A stretch of DNA of 7,763 nucleotides from an uncultured bacterium. GTDB taxonomy: Bacteria > Cyanobacteriota > Vampirovibrionia > Gastranaerophilales > Gastranaerophilaceae. The DNA lies in assembly GCA_947365485.1 (NCBI GenBank), contig CANAXK010000076.1, forward strand, positions 1-7,763, read 5' to 3'. A program made the position numbers and the translations under genes. The notes below the pieces were generated by a model. The model saw only the letters and a list, made by a program, of their open reading frames with translations. It made no database searches and had not been told where the DNA came from. Below, piece by piece: positions 1 to 5,910 of this stretch (the first letter of the stretch is position 1; every line of letters begins with the position of its first letter).

Positions 1-523
1 TTTTGTTGCATTCAAAAACATATTCAATAGGGTCTTCTATTGTTACAACATGCTTTGAAGTCTTTGTATTAATCAAATTTATCAAAGATGCAATCGTGGT
101 TGATTTCCCGCACCCTGTAGGTCCTGTGACAAGTATAATCCCGTTCTGATATTTAACAAGTGATGACAGCATGTTTGGAAGCGCCAGCTCTTCAAGTGTA
201 GGCACTTTGTATGGGATGTTTCTTATAACCAGTCCGGGTTGTCCAAGTTGTCTGTTATAGTTTACCCTGAATCTTGATACGCCCTTGATTTCGTAAACAA
301 AGTCGACATCACACTGTGTGAGTATTTCATCGCGTATTGCAGTTGGTACGATTTCAAGAATAGCGCTATCAACTTCTTCTTTGGTGAGAGGCTTTAGTGA
401 GGTCTTAATAATAAATCCGTTTTTTCTTATATAAGGCGGATGCCCCACCATAATATGCTCGTCTGATGCTTTTAAAGCCACAGCCTCTTTTAAAAATTTA
501 ACAATACTAAAATTCTCTTCCAT
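1..523 (-). CDS. pilT: PilT-type pilus retraction ATPase, N-terminal part (cut by left edge)
   Basis: Cytoplasmic hexameric ATPase of the type IV pilus/type II secretion ATPase superfamily; PilT proteins drive pilus retraction (twitching, DNA uptake). About 174 residues are visible, roughly half of the usual 340-370. The N-terminal domain has the PilT-style ASDEHIM and HPPYIRKNG segments (residues 19-36). The linker [13 protein letters not shown] is at about 101-112, Walker A GPTGCGKS at 134-141 (Cys where Ser is usual) and the Asp box TIEDPIEY at 161-168. The short N-terminus argues against PilB/GspE, whose N-terminal regions are much longer. Walker B, the His box and the C-terminus lie outside the window, so PilU or another paralogue is not excluded. 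The ATG at 523 follows an AGGGAGAGG Shine-Dalgarno by 4 nt, and the gene has its own promoter at 542-570. The fragment is in frame without stops. Confidence 0.88.
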   Translation of the reverse strand, partial: MEENFSIVKFLKEAVALKASDEHIMVGHPPYIRKNGFIIKTSLKPLTKEEVDSAILEIVPTAIRDEILTQCDVDFVYEIKGVSRFRVNYNRQLGQPGLVIRNIPYKVPTLEELALPNMLSSLVKYQNGIILVTGPTGCGKSTTIASLINLINTKTSKHVVTIEDPIEYVFECNK

Positions 524-541
524 ACAACCTCTCCCTAGTTA

Positions 542-570
542 ATCGTACCATTAGCAGAGCGATTTGACAA
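542..570 (-). promoter_or_regulatory. Sigma70-type promoter for the pilT-like gene
   Basis: Read on the minus strand: -35 TTGTCA (570-565), exactly 17 nt, then -10 TACGAT (547-542). Transcription would start near 535, giving a leader of about 12 nt that contains the AGGGAGAGG Shine-Dalgarno of the ATG at 523. It lies just downstream of the terminator of the preceding gene, so the pilT-like gene is probably a separate unit. Confidence 0.6.
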
Positions 571-579
571 CAAATTTAC

Positions 580-606
580 AAAAAAAAATCCGGCTTGTTG
601 GCCGGA
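580..606 (-). terminator. Intrinsic terminator of the repeat peptide gene
   Basis: On the minus strand a 6-bp GC-rich stem TCCGGC/GCCGGA (606-601 with 594-589) with a 6-nt loop is followed at once by nine T (588-580). This is a textbook Rho-independent terminator 24 nt past the stop codon of the gene at 630-974. It separates that gene from the pilT-like gene downstream. Confidence 0.85.
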
Positions 607-629
607 GATTATATTTTAACTTATGTTGA

Positions 630-974
630 TTAGCAAGAATAGCTGCATCCGCCACCAGAAAAGCTTCCTGATGAAGATACAGAAGATGATGCTACAGAAC
701 CGCAAGACTCACCTGAGTAAGCGATTGAGCCACAAGATTCACCAGCTCCAGAGTATGCAATAGAACCACATGATTCATAGCTTTCACCAAAAGCAACGAT
801 TGCTGCATCAGACGGGCCTGAATAGAAGCTGCAAGTGTCCATACCGCCTTCTGATGAAGAAGGTGCGATAAGTGATGTGTTATTAGAAATCAGATTGGTT
901 GTTTTTGGTGCAACATCTGCGCCAATAAACTTAAAACAAGTGTTGTGTTTATCATCTGAGTTTAATGTTAGCAT
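630..974 (-). CDS. Ser/Gly/Cys-rich repeat peptide of unknown function, 114 aa
   Basis: I do not recognise a family. The first ~45 residues are polar and contain Cys13 and the only basic residues (none after Lys24). They end in SSSEGG (39-44), which resembles a double-glycine leader boundary. The remainder is low-complexity: residues 67-114 are 18 Ser, 10 Gly and 5 Cys of 48. It carries three tandem copies of ESCGSIAYSG (67-98) and ends GGGCSYSC. Cysteines are at 13, 48, 69, 81, 91, 110 and 114. There is no Sec signal peptide or membrane segment. The gene is monocistronic, with its own promoter (1002-1030), an AAGGA upstream of the ATG at 974 and a strong terminator (580-606). A secreted or modified peptide (RiPP or bacteriocin-like), a cysteine-cross-linked surface protein or a metal binder are all possible. 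No maturase or exporter is in view. That it is a real gene is well supported; its function is open. Confidence 0.75.
   Translation of the reverse strand: MLTLNSDDKHNTCFKFIGADVAPKTTNLISNNTSLIAPSSSEGGMDTCSFYSGPSDAAIVAFGESYESCGSIAYSGAGESCGSIAYSGESCGSVASSSVSSSGSFSGGGCSYSC
681..776 (-). repeat. Three in-frame coding repeats (ESCGSIAYSG units)
   Basis: Within the 114-aa peptide: unit 1 ESCGSIAYSG (residues 67-76, followed by AG), unit 2 ESCGSIAYSG (79-88), unit 3 ESCGSVASSS (89-98). Units 1 and 2 are identical as protein, but seven of ten codons differ at synonymous positions (for example GGT/GGC, ATT/ATC, TCT/TCA). The duplication is therefore old and conserved at protein level rather than a recent slippage product. 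Confidence 0.85.
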
Positions 975-1001
975 AACCTTAATCCTTACATTGTGTTTAC
1001 A

Positions 1002-1030
1002 TATATATAAAGTAAAATAATTTTCTCCAA
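1002..1030 (-). promoter_or_regulatory. Probable sigma70 promoter of the repeat peptide gene
   Basis: Minus strand: -35 TTGGAG (1030-1025), 17 nt, -10 TATATA (1007-1002). The predicted start is near 995, leaving a leader of about 20 nt with AAGGA before the ATG at 974. The surrounding DNA is AT-rich, so the hexamers could be partly fortuitous. The spacing matches the other promoters in this window. Confidence 0.5.
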
Positions 1031-1070
1031 TTTCACGACTTGTTTTTTTCTTTACAAAAGTTTACAAAAT

Positions 1071-1102
1071 AAAAGTGCCGGTATTTTAACACCGGCACTT
1101 TT
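1071..1102 (-). terminator. Terminator of the rpsE-rpmD-rplO-secY operon
   Basis: Perfect 12-bp inverted repeat AAAAGTGCCGGT/ACCGGCACTTTT with an 8-nt loop, starting 14 nt after the secY stop. On the minus strand it ends in TTTT followed by ATTTT. The arms start with A and end with T, so it could work in both directions, but only the minus strand has a gene running into it. Confidence 0.9.
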
Positions 1103-1116
1103 AAAAAATATCAATC

Positions 1117-2454
1117 TTAATCCTTCAGGAATGTTTCATAATTTCTAGCCAGCAGGTGGGTCTTAACCTGATTAATCAAATCAAGCGCAACACCAACCAT
1201 GATGATTAGAGATGTAGCACCAATCCCCTGGAGGGTTGTGATTTTTGTTATGTAACTCGCAAACGCAGGAACTAACGCGATAATACCCAAGCCCATAGCA
1301 CCAATAAATGTTGTTTTGGTGAGGATTTTATCCAGCGCTTCTGCTGTCGGTCTGCCAGGCTTTACGCCCGGTATTGAAGAACCGTATTTCTTAAGATTGT
1401 CTGCGATTTCTTTTGGCTGCATATTAGGCATAATTGAAGCATAGAAGAATGTCAAAGCCACAATCATAATGAAATATATTGCGTAGTATGTTATTCCGCT
1501 TGGATTGAAGATTTTGTTCAAAACAAGAACAACATCCTGAACCCATCCTGCCGGCAAGTTTGCCTGTCCGACAAGGCTTAGAATAGTTGACGGGAACAAA
1601 AGAATTGCTACCGCAAAGATAATAGGCATTACACCACCCGGGTTGAGCTTGAACGGAATAAATGTGTTTACTCCGCCGTAAACCTTGTTGCCAACCTGTC
1701 TTTTAGGGTTTACGATGATAACCTTTCTTACTGCTTCCTGCATTATTACAATAAATATCATTGTAATAAAGAAGATTGTAAGCAGTAAGACCAGACCCCA
1801 CATCAGTGCAGAGTCATGTGATACCATCTGCCATGTTCTGTCTGCGTAAAGCGGAATACCTGAAATGATACCTACAAAGATAATCAGAGAACCGCCGTTG
1901 CCGATACCTTTTTCTGTGATCAACTCAGACATCCACATTACAAGAACAGAGCCCGCTGTAAGTGTAATGATAGAAGAGATGTAAAACATTGTGTGGTTTA
2001 CACCTGCGGTTATAGCGTTTGGAAGGTGCGCCATATAACCCATGAAGATTATTGACTGGAATATCGCGAGCACAACAGTAAATATTCTGGTGTATTGCGA
2101 AATCTTTCTTCTGCCTGCTTCACCGTCTTCTTTCTGTAATTTTTCCAACGCTGGAATAATTACAGCCATTAATTGCATAATGATTGATGATGTAATGTAA
2201 GGTCCGATACCTAATGCGAAAATTGATACTTTACCAAGAGCACCGCCGGTAAACAAATCAAGGAAACCTATGATGTTGTTGCCGGAAGCAATTCTTGCAA
2301 AGATTTCGTTATCAATACCGTAGATTGGTAAATGAATCCCGAAACGGAATGCAACGAGCATCAAGAAAGTAAAGATTAACTTTTCTTTCAAGCCAGAAGC
2401 GTTCCACATTGACATCAAATCTGCCGTTGTAGGCATTCTCATTCCGCCTGTCAT
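1117..2454 (-). CDS. secY: Preprotein translocase channel subunit SecY
   Basis: Pore-forming inner-membrane subunit of SecYEG, which passes unfolded preproteins driven by SecA and inserts membrane proteins from ribosomes. The 445 residues with about ten hydrophobic segments match the family. The first SecY signature (LGIGPYITSSIIMQLM, 81-96) is followed by the cytoplasmic loop EDGEAGRRKISQYTR (109-123). WMSELITEKGIGNGGSL (174-190) and GGVNTFIPFKLNPGGVMPI (260-278) are also typical. The last large cytoplasmic loop (345-380) contains GVKPGRPT, with Lys365 where most bacteria have Arg (E. coli R357). The ATG at 2454 overlaps the rplO stop by one base (TAATG), suggesting translational coupling. 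An internal AGGCGG lies 6 nt upstream of Met7, which could be the true start. It is last in the operon; adk, map and infA do not follow. Confidence 0.98.
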   Translation of the reverse strand: MTGGMRMPTTADLMSMWNASGLKEKLIFTFLMLVAFRFGIHLPIYGIDNEIFARIASGNNIIGFLDLFTGGALGKVSIFALGIGPYITSSIIMQLMAVIIPALEKLQKEDGEAGRRKISQYTRIFTVVLAIFQSIIFMGYMAHLPNAITAGVNHTMFYISSIITLTAGSVLVMWMSELITEKGIGNGGSLIIFVGIISGIPLYADRTWQMVSHDSALMWGLVLLLTIFFITMIFIVIMQEAVRKVIIVNPKRQVGNKVYGGVNTFIPFKLNPGGVMPIIFAVAILLFPSTILSLVGQANLPAGWVQDVVLVLNKIFNPSGITYYAIYFIMIVALTFFYASIMPNMQPKEIADNLKKYGSSIPGVKPGRPTAEALDKILTKTTFIGAMGLGIIALVPAFASYITKITTLQGIGATSLIIMVGVALDLINQVKTHLLARNYETFLKD

Positions 2455-2903
2455 TATACTAATTCAACCTTTCCGCCTGCTGCTTCAATTTTTTCTTTAG
2501 CTGATGGAGTAACATAAGTAGCTTTTACTGTAACAGCTTTTTTGATTTCTCCGTTGCCAAGGATTCTAAGCCCGTCGCAAGAAGGATGAGCTCTGCCGAT
2601 TTCTTTTAGGGCTTCTAAAGTGATTTCAGCAATGTTCAATTCTTCAAGTCTGCCAACATTGATTGCTGCGTAGTTACGAGCGTTGATTACCTGGAATCCT
2701 TTCAATTTAGGTAATCTTCTGTAAGCTGGCATCTGACCACCTTCAAAACCTCTTTTAGCAGTTCTGCCTGAACGTTGTCCTTCACCGTTGTGACCGCGGC
2801 AAGATGTTTTACCGTGTCCTGATGAACGTCCTCTGCCTACTCTTTTTGATTTTCCTGTAGCGCCTTCAGCAGGTCTTAAATCTTCTAATGTTATGTTTGT
2901 CAT
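2454..2903 (-). CDS. rplO: Large-subunit ribosomal protein L15 (uL15)
   Basis: Late-assembly protein of the 50S subunit that binds 23S rRNA. The 149-residue length is typical. The extended basic N-terminal arm shows SKRVGRGRSSGHGKTS (19-34), then RRLPKLKGF (62-70). The C-terminal globular domain ends in the family signature SAKEKIEAAGGKVELV. One small variation: the arm reads SCRGHNG where a Gly- and Lys-rich version is more usual. The ATG at 2903 has GAAGGA 7 nt upstream. It lies 29 nt after rpmD and overlaps secY by one base, in canonical spc order. Confidence 0.98.
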   Translation of the reverse strand: MTNITLEDLRPAEGATGKSKRVGRGRSSGHGKTSCRGHNGEGQRSGRTAKRGFEGGQMPAYRRLPKLKGFQVINARNYAAINVGRLEELNIAEITLEALKEIGRAHPSCDGLRILGNGEIKKAVTVKATYVTPSAKEKIEAAGGKVELV

Positions 2904-2932
2904 TTTATTTTCCTTCTTTAAAATTTATCGAT

Positions 2933-3109
2933 TTATTCTACTACTTCTACAAGATGTGAAATCTTGTTAACCATGCCCATAATTGTAGCGCTGTCATAGT
3001 GTTCTACAATCTGGTCTTTTTTTGTAAAGCCCAAAGCCTTAGCAACTTTGCGTTGTGATTCTGAGCTTCCGATTAAACTTCTTACAAGTTTTATTTTTAT
3101 TTGTTTCAT
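2933..3109 (-). CDS. rpmD: Large-subunit ribosomal protein L30 (uL30), 58 aa
   Basis: Small ribosomal protein of the 50S subunit. The reading frame gives MKQIKIKLVRSLIGSSESQR, then KVAKALGFTKKDQIVEHYD and a C-terminal half NKISHLVEVVE. This is the standard L30 pattern: a beta strand with basic KLVRS, the LGL/LGF helix, and the final M(V/I)xK(I/V)xHLVxVxE. The length of 58 matches the bacterial form (about 58-61). The ATG at 3109 has AAGGA about 11 nt upstream, rather far, so translation may be moderate or partly coupled. It lies 55 nt after rpsE and 29 nt before rplO in canonical order. Confidence 0.96.
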   Translation of the reverse strand: MKQIKIKLVRSLIGSSESQRKVAKALGFTKKDQIVEHYDSATIMGMVNKISHLVEVVE

Positions 3110-3164
3110 AATCTTTCAATTCCTTATTATTATTTCATTAAACTTTATAACTTAAAATAGCCTA

Positions 3165-3791
3165 CTAGTTTAATAATTCAGCCATTGTCAAACCGCGTTT
3201 TTTAGCAACTTCATTAAACGGTCTTAAAGATTTAAGAGCTTCAATAGTTGCGTTAGCAGCGTTAAGAGGTGATTTTGAACCTAATGATTTTGAAAGGATG
3301 TTTTCAATACCAGCAAGTTCAAGAACTGAACGAACTGCTCCACCTGCGATAATACCGGTACCTTGAGAAGCCGGTCTAAGCATTACAGCACCTGCTCCTG
3401 AACGACCTGTGATAGGGTGCGGAATAGTTGTTTTGAAAATAGGCACTGTAACAAGATTTTTTCTACCGTCAGCAATAGCCTTCTGGATAGCGATGATAAC
3501 TTCTGCAGCTTTTGCACAGCCAACACCAACCTGTCCTTTCTGGTTACCAACAATAACGATAGCACGGAAGCTCAATTTCTTACCGCCCTTAACAACCTTT
3601 GTTACACGACGGATTTGAACAACCTGTTCTTTCCATTCTGATTCAGGTTTTACTTCCTGAGTTTCAACTCTTTTCTTTCTTCCGCGTTGTCTTTTTGCAG
3701 GAGCTTCTTCTGCTGCTTCAACAGTTTCTACAACTTCTTCAGTCACTTCAACTGTTTCTTCTACCTGAGTTTCTAGTTTTTCTTCTGACAT
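3165..3791 (-). CDS. rpsE: Small-subunit ribosomal protein S5 (uS5) with acidic N-terminal extension
   Basis: 30S protein near the mRNA entrance and decoding region, involved in fidelity. The core starts around residue 52 ([21 protein letters not shown]). It then shows [11 protein letters not shown] and [13 protein letters not shown] of the double-stranded RNA-binding-like fold, and the C-terminal domain [19 protein letters not shown] and [17 protein letters not shown]. The core resembles cyanobacterial S5. At 208 residues it is about 35-40 longer than the common 165-175 form. The excess is an N-terminal low-complexity stretch rich in Glu, Val and Thr (2-31), followed by basic KRQRGRKKR (33-41). 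The ATG at 3791 has AGAAAGG 6 nt upstream, so the extension is probably translated. It is first gene of its operon; rplR, the usual upstream neighbour, is missing. Confidence 0.97.
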   Translation of the reverse strand: MSEEKLETQVEETVEVTEEVVETVEAAEEAPAKRQRGRKKRVETQEVKPESEWKEQVVQIRRVTKVVKGGKKLSFRAIVIVGNQKGQVGVGCAKAAEVIIAIQKAIADGRKNLVTVPIFKTTIPHPITGRSGAGAVMLRPASQGTGIIAGGAVRSVLELAGIENILSKSLGSKSPLNAANATIEALKSLRPFNEVAKKRGLTMAELLN

Positions 3792-3848
3792 GTTAAACCT
3801 TTCTTAATTTTTTCTAACATATAGTGTTCTACTTATTTTTGATATGAG

Positions 3849-3906
3849 CAATTGAATATCCAACAACAAAACACCTGAAATCTGGTGTTAATGGTATATT
3901 CAATTG
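3849..3906 (-). promoter_or_regulatory. Nested hairpin in the rpsE operon leader (candidate r-protein leader)
   Basis: Outer stem of 11 perfect pairs, CAATTGAATAT (3906-3896) with ATATTCAATTG (3859-3849). It encloses an inner 6-bp stem AACACC/GGTGTT (3889-3884 with 3875-3870) with an 8-nt loop. Unpaired stretches separate the stems, and a CC/GG pair may extend the outer one. From the predicted promoter, the element starts about 16 nt into the mRNA and ends about 57 nt before the rpsE start. Ribosomal protein operons are often controlled by their own products binding such leaders; that this one does so is inference. The inner stem is followed by TTTTGTTGTT, so a weak attenuator is an alternative. 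Confidence 0.5.
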
Positions 3907-3928
3907 TGGGTTCTTTTCTGACATGAAA

Positions 3929-3957
3929 ATTGTAAAACAAACATGTTTGGATTGCAA
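3929..3957 (-). promoter_or_regulatory. Promoter of the rpsE-rpmD-rplO-secY operon
   Basis: Minus strand: -35 TTGCAA (3957-3952), exactly 17 nt, -10 TACAAT (3934-3929), followed by AT-rich DNA. The expected start is near 3922, giving a leader of about 130 nt that contains the hairpin at 3849-3906. It nearly matches the promoter at 7111-7139 (TTGCAC-17-TACAAT). It sits in the divergent region shared with the acetyltransferase gene. Confidence 0.7.
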
Positions 3958-3985
3958 GCGGCTGTTTACTTCTATTATTTTTGTG

Positions 3986-3991
3986 TATAAT
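3986..3991 (+). promoter_or_regulatory. Possible -10 box of the acetyltransferase gene
   Basis: A perfect TATAAT lies 15 nt before the ATG at 4007. A weak TTTACT (3965-3970) stands 15 nt upstream as a possible -35. Transcription would start near 3998, at the edge of the GAGG Shine-Dalgarno, so the leader would be only about 9 nt. That is unusually short and lowers confidence. Confidence 0.35.
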
Positions 3992-4006
3992 TATTTTGAG
4001 GTTAAA

Positions 4007-4561
4007 ATGTTAAATATCGTCGTATCACCAATCACAGCCCCTGTAAACTGTTATACAAACCCGCAAAGAAAAGCATTGCAAATTACTTTTCAAGGGCTAA
4101 ATAAAGATGTTTTTGAATCAACAACACCGGTTGTTACAAAGCTCACAAGAGCTAATTTCAAAGAAATCTACAGCTTGTATTTGAAATACAGAGAAAGCGC
4201 AAATGTAAAATCATCAATTCAAGAGGTTAAAAAGTTTCTGAATGATGAAAATCGAAGAACCGAAGATGAAATTTTTGCTGCAAAGATTGGCGAAAAACCA
4301 GTCGGTTTTTTGCACTTCGGAAAAGAATACTCAACTCTCAGCGGTAATATCCGCTATAGAATGAAAGCTTTGTTTGTAGATGAAGATTATCAGGGCAAAG
4401 GTATTGCTAAAAAACTCGTCAAAGCAATGCAAGATTTTGCCGGTGACAAAGAAGTTATTGTAAAAGCCAGACGCTCTAACGAACACTCTCCATACTTGTA
4501 TCCTAGAACAGGCTTCCATGAAGACGATAAATTTATCCACTTTGTTTATAAAAAGGATTAG
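4007..4561 (+). CDS. GNAT-family N-acetyltransferase, 184 aa
   Basis: Predicted acetyl-CoA-dependent acyltransferase of the GNAT fold; substrate unknown. The acetyl-CoA-binding motif A is clear: a beta strand MKALFVDEDY (119-128) followed by QGKGIAKKLV (129-138), matching Q/RxxGxG/A. The preceding strand AAKIGEKPVGFLHF (91-104) and the C-terminal YLYPRTGFHEDDKFIHFVYKK fit the family. The first ~45 residues (MLNIVVSPITAP...ITFQGL) are outside the domain and look like a lineage-specific tail. I chose the ATG at 4007 because GAGG lies 5 nt upstream. An in-frame ATG at 3923 would add 28 residues but has no ribosome site and overlaps the rpsE promoter. The stop overlaps that of the convergent gene at 4558. 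Possible substrates (a protein N-terminus, polyamine or drug) cannot be separated from sequence. Confidence 0.85.
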   Translation: MLNIVVSPITAPVNCYTNPQRKALQITFQGLNKDVFESTTPVVTKLTRANFKEIYSLYLKYRESANVKSSIQEVKKFLNDENRRTEDEIFAAKIGEKPVGFLHFGKEYSTLSGNIRYRMKALFVDEDYQGKGIAKKLVKAMQDFAGDKEVIVKARRSNEHSPYLYPRTGFHEDDKFIHFVYKKD

Positions 4562-5034
4562 CCGCCAACTAACTTAGAAAACAAATAATGCATGTAATAA
4601 GCATACCCGACCCCGAAAATCGCGCCAATCAATACTTGCATTGGAGTGTGCCCAAGAAGCTCTTTAAGCTTTCCGCCTGCTTCTGCTAAATCCTGCTTGT
4701 ACAAATCCATTATAATCTTGTTTAGACAAGCCGCCTGCTTCCCTGCTGCGCGCCTTACGCCTGCTGCGTCGTACATTACAATAAACGCATATCCAAGTGC
4801 AATCGCAAACTCAATTGAATCAAAGCCGCGAATTAGTCCAACAGTTGTAGAAAGTCCCATAACTCCTGCTGAATGTGAGCTTGGCATGCCGCCTGTTGTT
4901 GTAAAAAGTCTCAAATCAAGGTTTCTCTTGACAATGAGGTGCAGAACGCATTTTACAAACTGAGCCAGAATTATTCCGGAAAAAGCAATAAAAATTACTT
5001 CGTATCCTGTACCGTAAATCTTAGAAAAATCCAT
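4558..5034 (-). CDS. Divergent PAP2 family (DUF212, YuiD-like) membrane protein
   Basis: Small integral membrane protein of the DUF212/divergent PAP2 family, related to acid phosphatases and vanadium haloperoxidases; its reaction is not established. The 158 residues match the family length. Visible are a first membrane segment (about 11-35), the phosphatase-like TGGMPSSHSAGVMGL (47-61), a segment around 72-90 running into YDAAGVRRAAGKQA (88-101), LKELLGHTPMQVLIGAIFG (123-141) and a last hydrophobic stretch. SHS and the RR of the middle motif are the likely active-site residues. The ATG at 5034 has TAGGAG 6 nt upstream, which itself includes the ispA stop TAG. The gap to ispA is 9 nt, so the genes are co-transcribed. 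A role in dephosphorylating a prenyl diphosphate is suggested by context and is only inference. Confidence 0.9.
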   Translation of the reverse strand: MDFSKIYGTGYEVIFIAFSGIILAQFVKCVLHLIVKRNLDLRLFTTTGGMPSSHSAGVMGLSTTVGLIRGFDSIEFAIALGYAFIVMYDAAGVRRAAGKQAACLNKIIMDLYKQDLAEAGGKLKELLGHTPMQVLIGAIFGVGYAYYMHYLFSKLVGG

Positions 5035-5043
5035 TCAAAACTC

Positions 5044-5910
5044 CTAACCAGCGACTCTCGCCTTTAAATTGTCTAATATCTCCTCAAAAACATTTGATTC
5101 ATACTTGCCTATTATATCATAACATTCTCTAAGCAGATAGTTAAATTTATTTTTAGCCTCATCAATTCCGTACAATGAAACGTACGTAAGCTTTCCAGAG
5201 TTCTTGTCCTTGCCCACAGTCTTACCCAATTCCTCAAAAGACGAAATCTCGTCCATGATGTCATCGTAAATCTGGAATGCAAGCCCGAATTTTTTTGCAA
5301 AATCATCAAAATTTTCAATAGTTTCTTCATTAGCACCGGCAACAATAGCCCCGATTCTGACTGCAAGACGGAAAAGCACCGCTGTTTTGTTAAGATGAAT
5401 AAAATCAAGAGTTTCTTCCGGTGATTTTACAAGCTTCCCGCCTTCTGATTCAATATCAACCACCTGACCTGCAATCAATCCGTAAGCCCCGCCAAATTTT
5501 GTGTACTCGTGCAGAATCCTTACAATCTGGGTGAGCGATAAATCCTTTGACTTTTCAATTATAACCTGCGGAGCAAAAGTCAAAAGCGCATCACCTGCAA
5601 GCACGGCGTTTGCTTCCCCAAAAACTTTGTGATTGGAAGGCTTTCCGCGTCTGAAGTCGTCGTTGTCCATACACGGCAAATCGTCGTGGATAAGGCTTTG
5701 AACATGGAGCATCTCGATTGCGCAGGCTGCTGGCATTGCTTTTTCAATGTTAGCTCCGAGAATCCTTGCTGTTTCAAGACACATAACCGGTCTTAAGCGC
5801 TTTCCAGGAAGCATAAGCGTGTATTTCATAGCCTTGAATATGTCTTCAGGATAAGTAATTTGTAGATACTCATCCAAATGCTCGTCAACCAGTTTAATCA
5901 ATTCTTTCAT
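5044..5910 (-). CDS. ispA: Short-chain polyprenyl diphosphate synthase (farnesyl/geranylgeranyl type)
   Basis: Trans-prenyltransferase that condenses isopentenyl diphosphate with allylic diphosphates to give C15 or C20 prenyl diphosphate, feeding undecaprenyl carrier, quinones and other isoprenoids. At 288 residues it is close to the usual ~290-300. Motifs: GKRLRP (36-41) binds diphosphate. The first Asp-rich motif IHDDLPCMDND (74-84) has the two-residue insertion typical of bacterial and plant enzymes and is followed by RRGKPSNHKVFGE. The second, IYDDIMD (214-220), is intact, then GKTVGKDKNSGKLTYVSL. The fifth residue before the first motif is Gln71, where farnesyl synthases often have Tyr, so C20 product is possible. 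The ATG at 5910 lies inside the end of rsgA (17-bp overlap) with AAGGA 8 nt upstream, pointing to coupled translation. Confidence 0.95.
   Translation of the reverse strand: MKELIKLVDEHLDEYLQITYPEDIFKAMKYTLMLPGKRLRPVMCLETARILGANIEKAMPAACAIEMLHVQSLIHDDLPCMDNDDFRRGKPSNHKVFGEANAVLAGDALLTFAPQVIIEKSKDLSLTQIVRILHEYTKFGGAYGLIAGQVVDIESEGGKLVKSPEETLDFIHLNKTAVLFRLAVRIGAIVAGANEETIENFDDFAKKFGLAFQIYDDIMDEISSFEELGKTVGKDKNSGKLTYVSLYGIDEAKNKFNYLLRECYDIIGKYESNVFEEILDNLKARVAG

Noticed and set aside
835..1020. 61-aa plus-strand open frame
   Set aside because: Antisense to the repeat peptide gene and its promoter, with no ribosome site.
3923..4006. Upstream start extending the acetyltransferase by 28 residues
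   Set aside because: No Shine-Dalgarno, overlaps the rpsE promoter, and a GAGG is correctly placed for the ATG at 4007.
4646..4963. 105-aa plus-strand open frame
   Set aside because: Antisense to the DUF212 gene, which has conserved motifs throughout.
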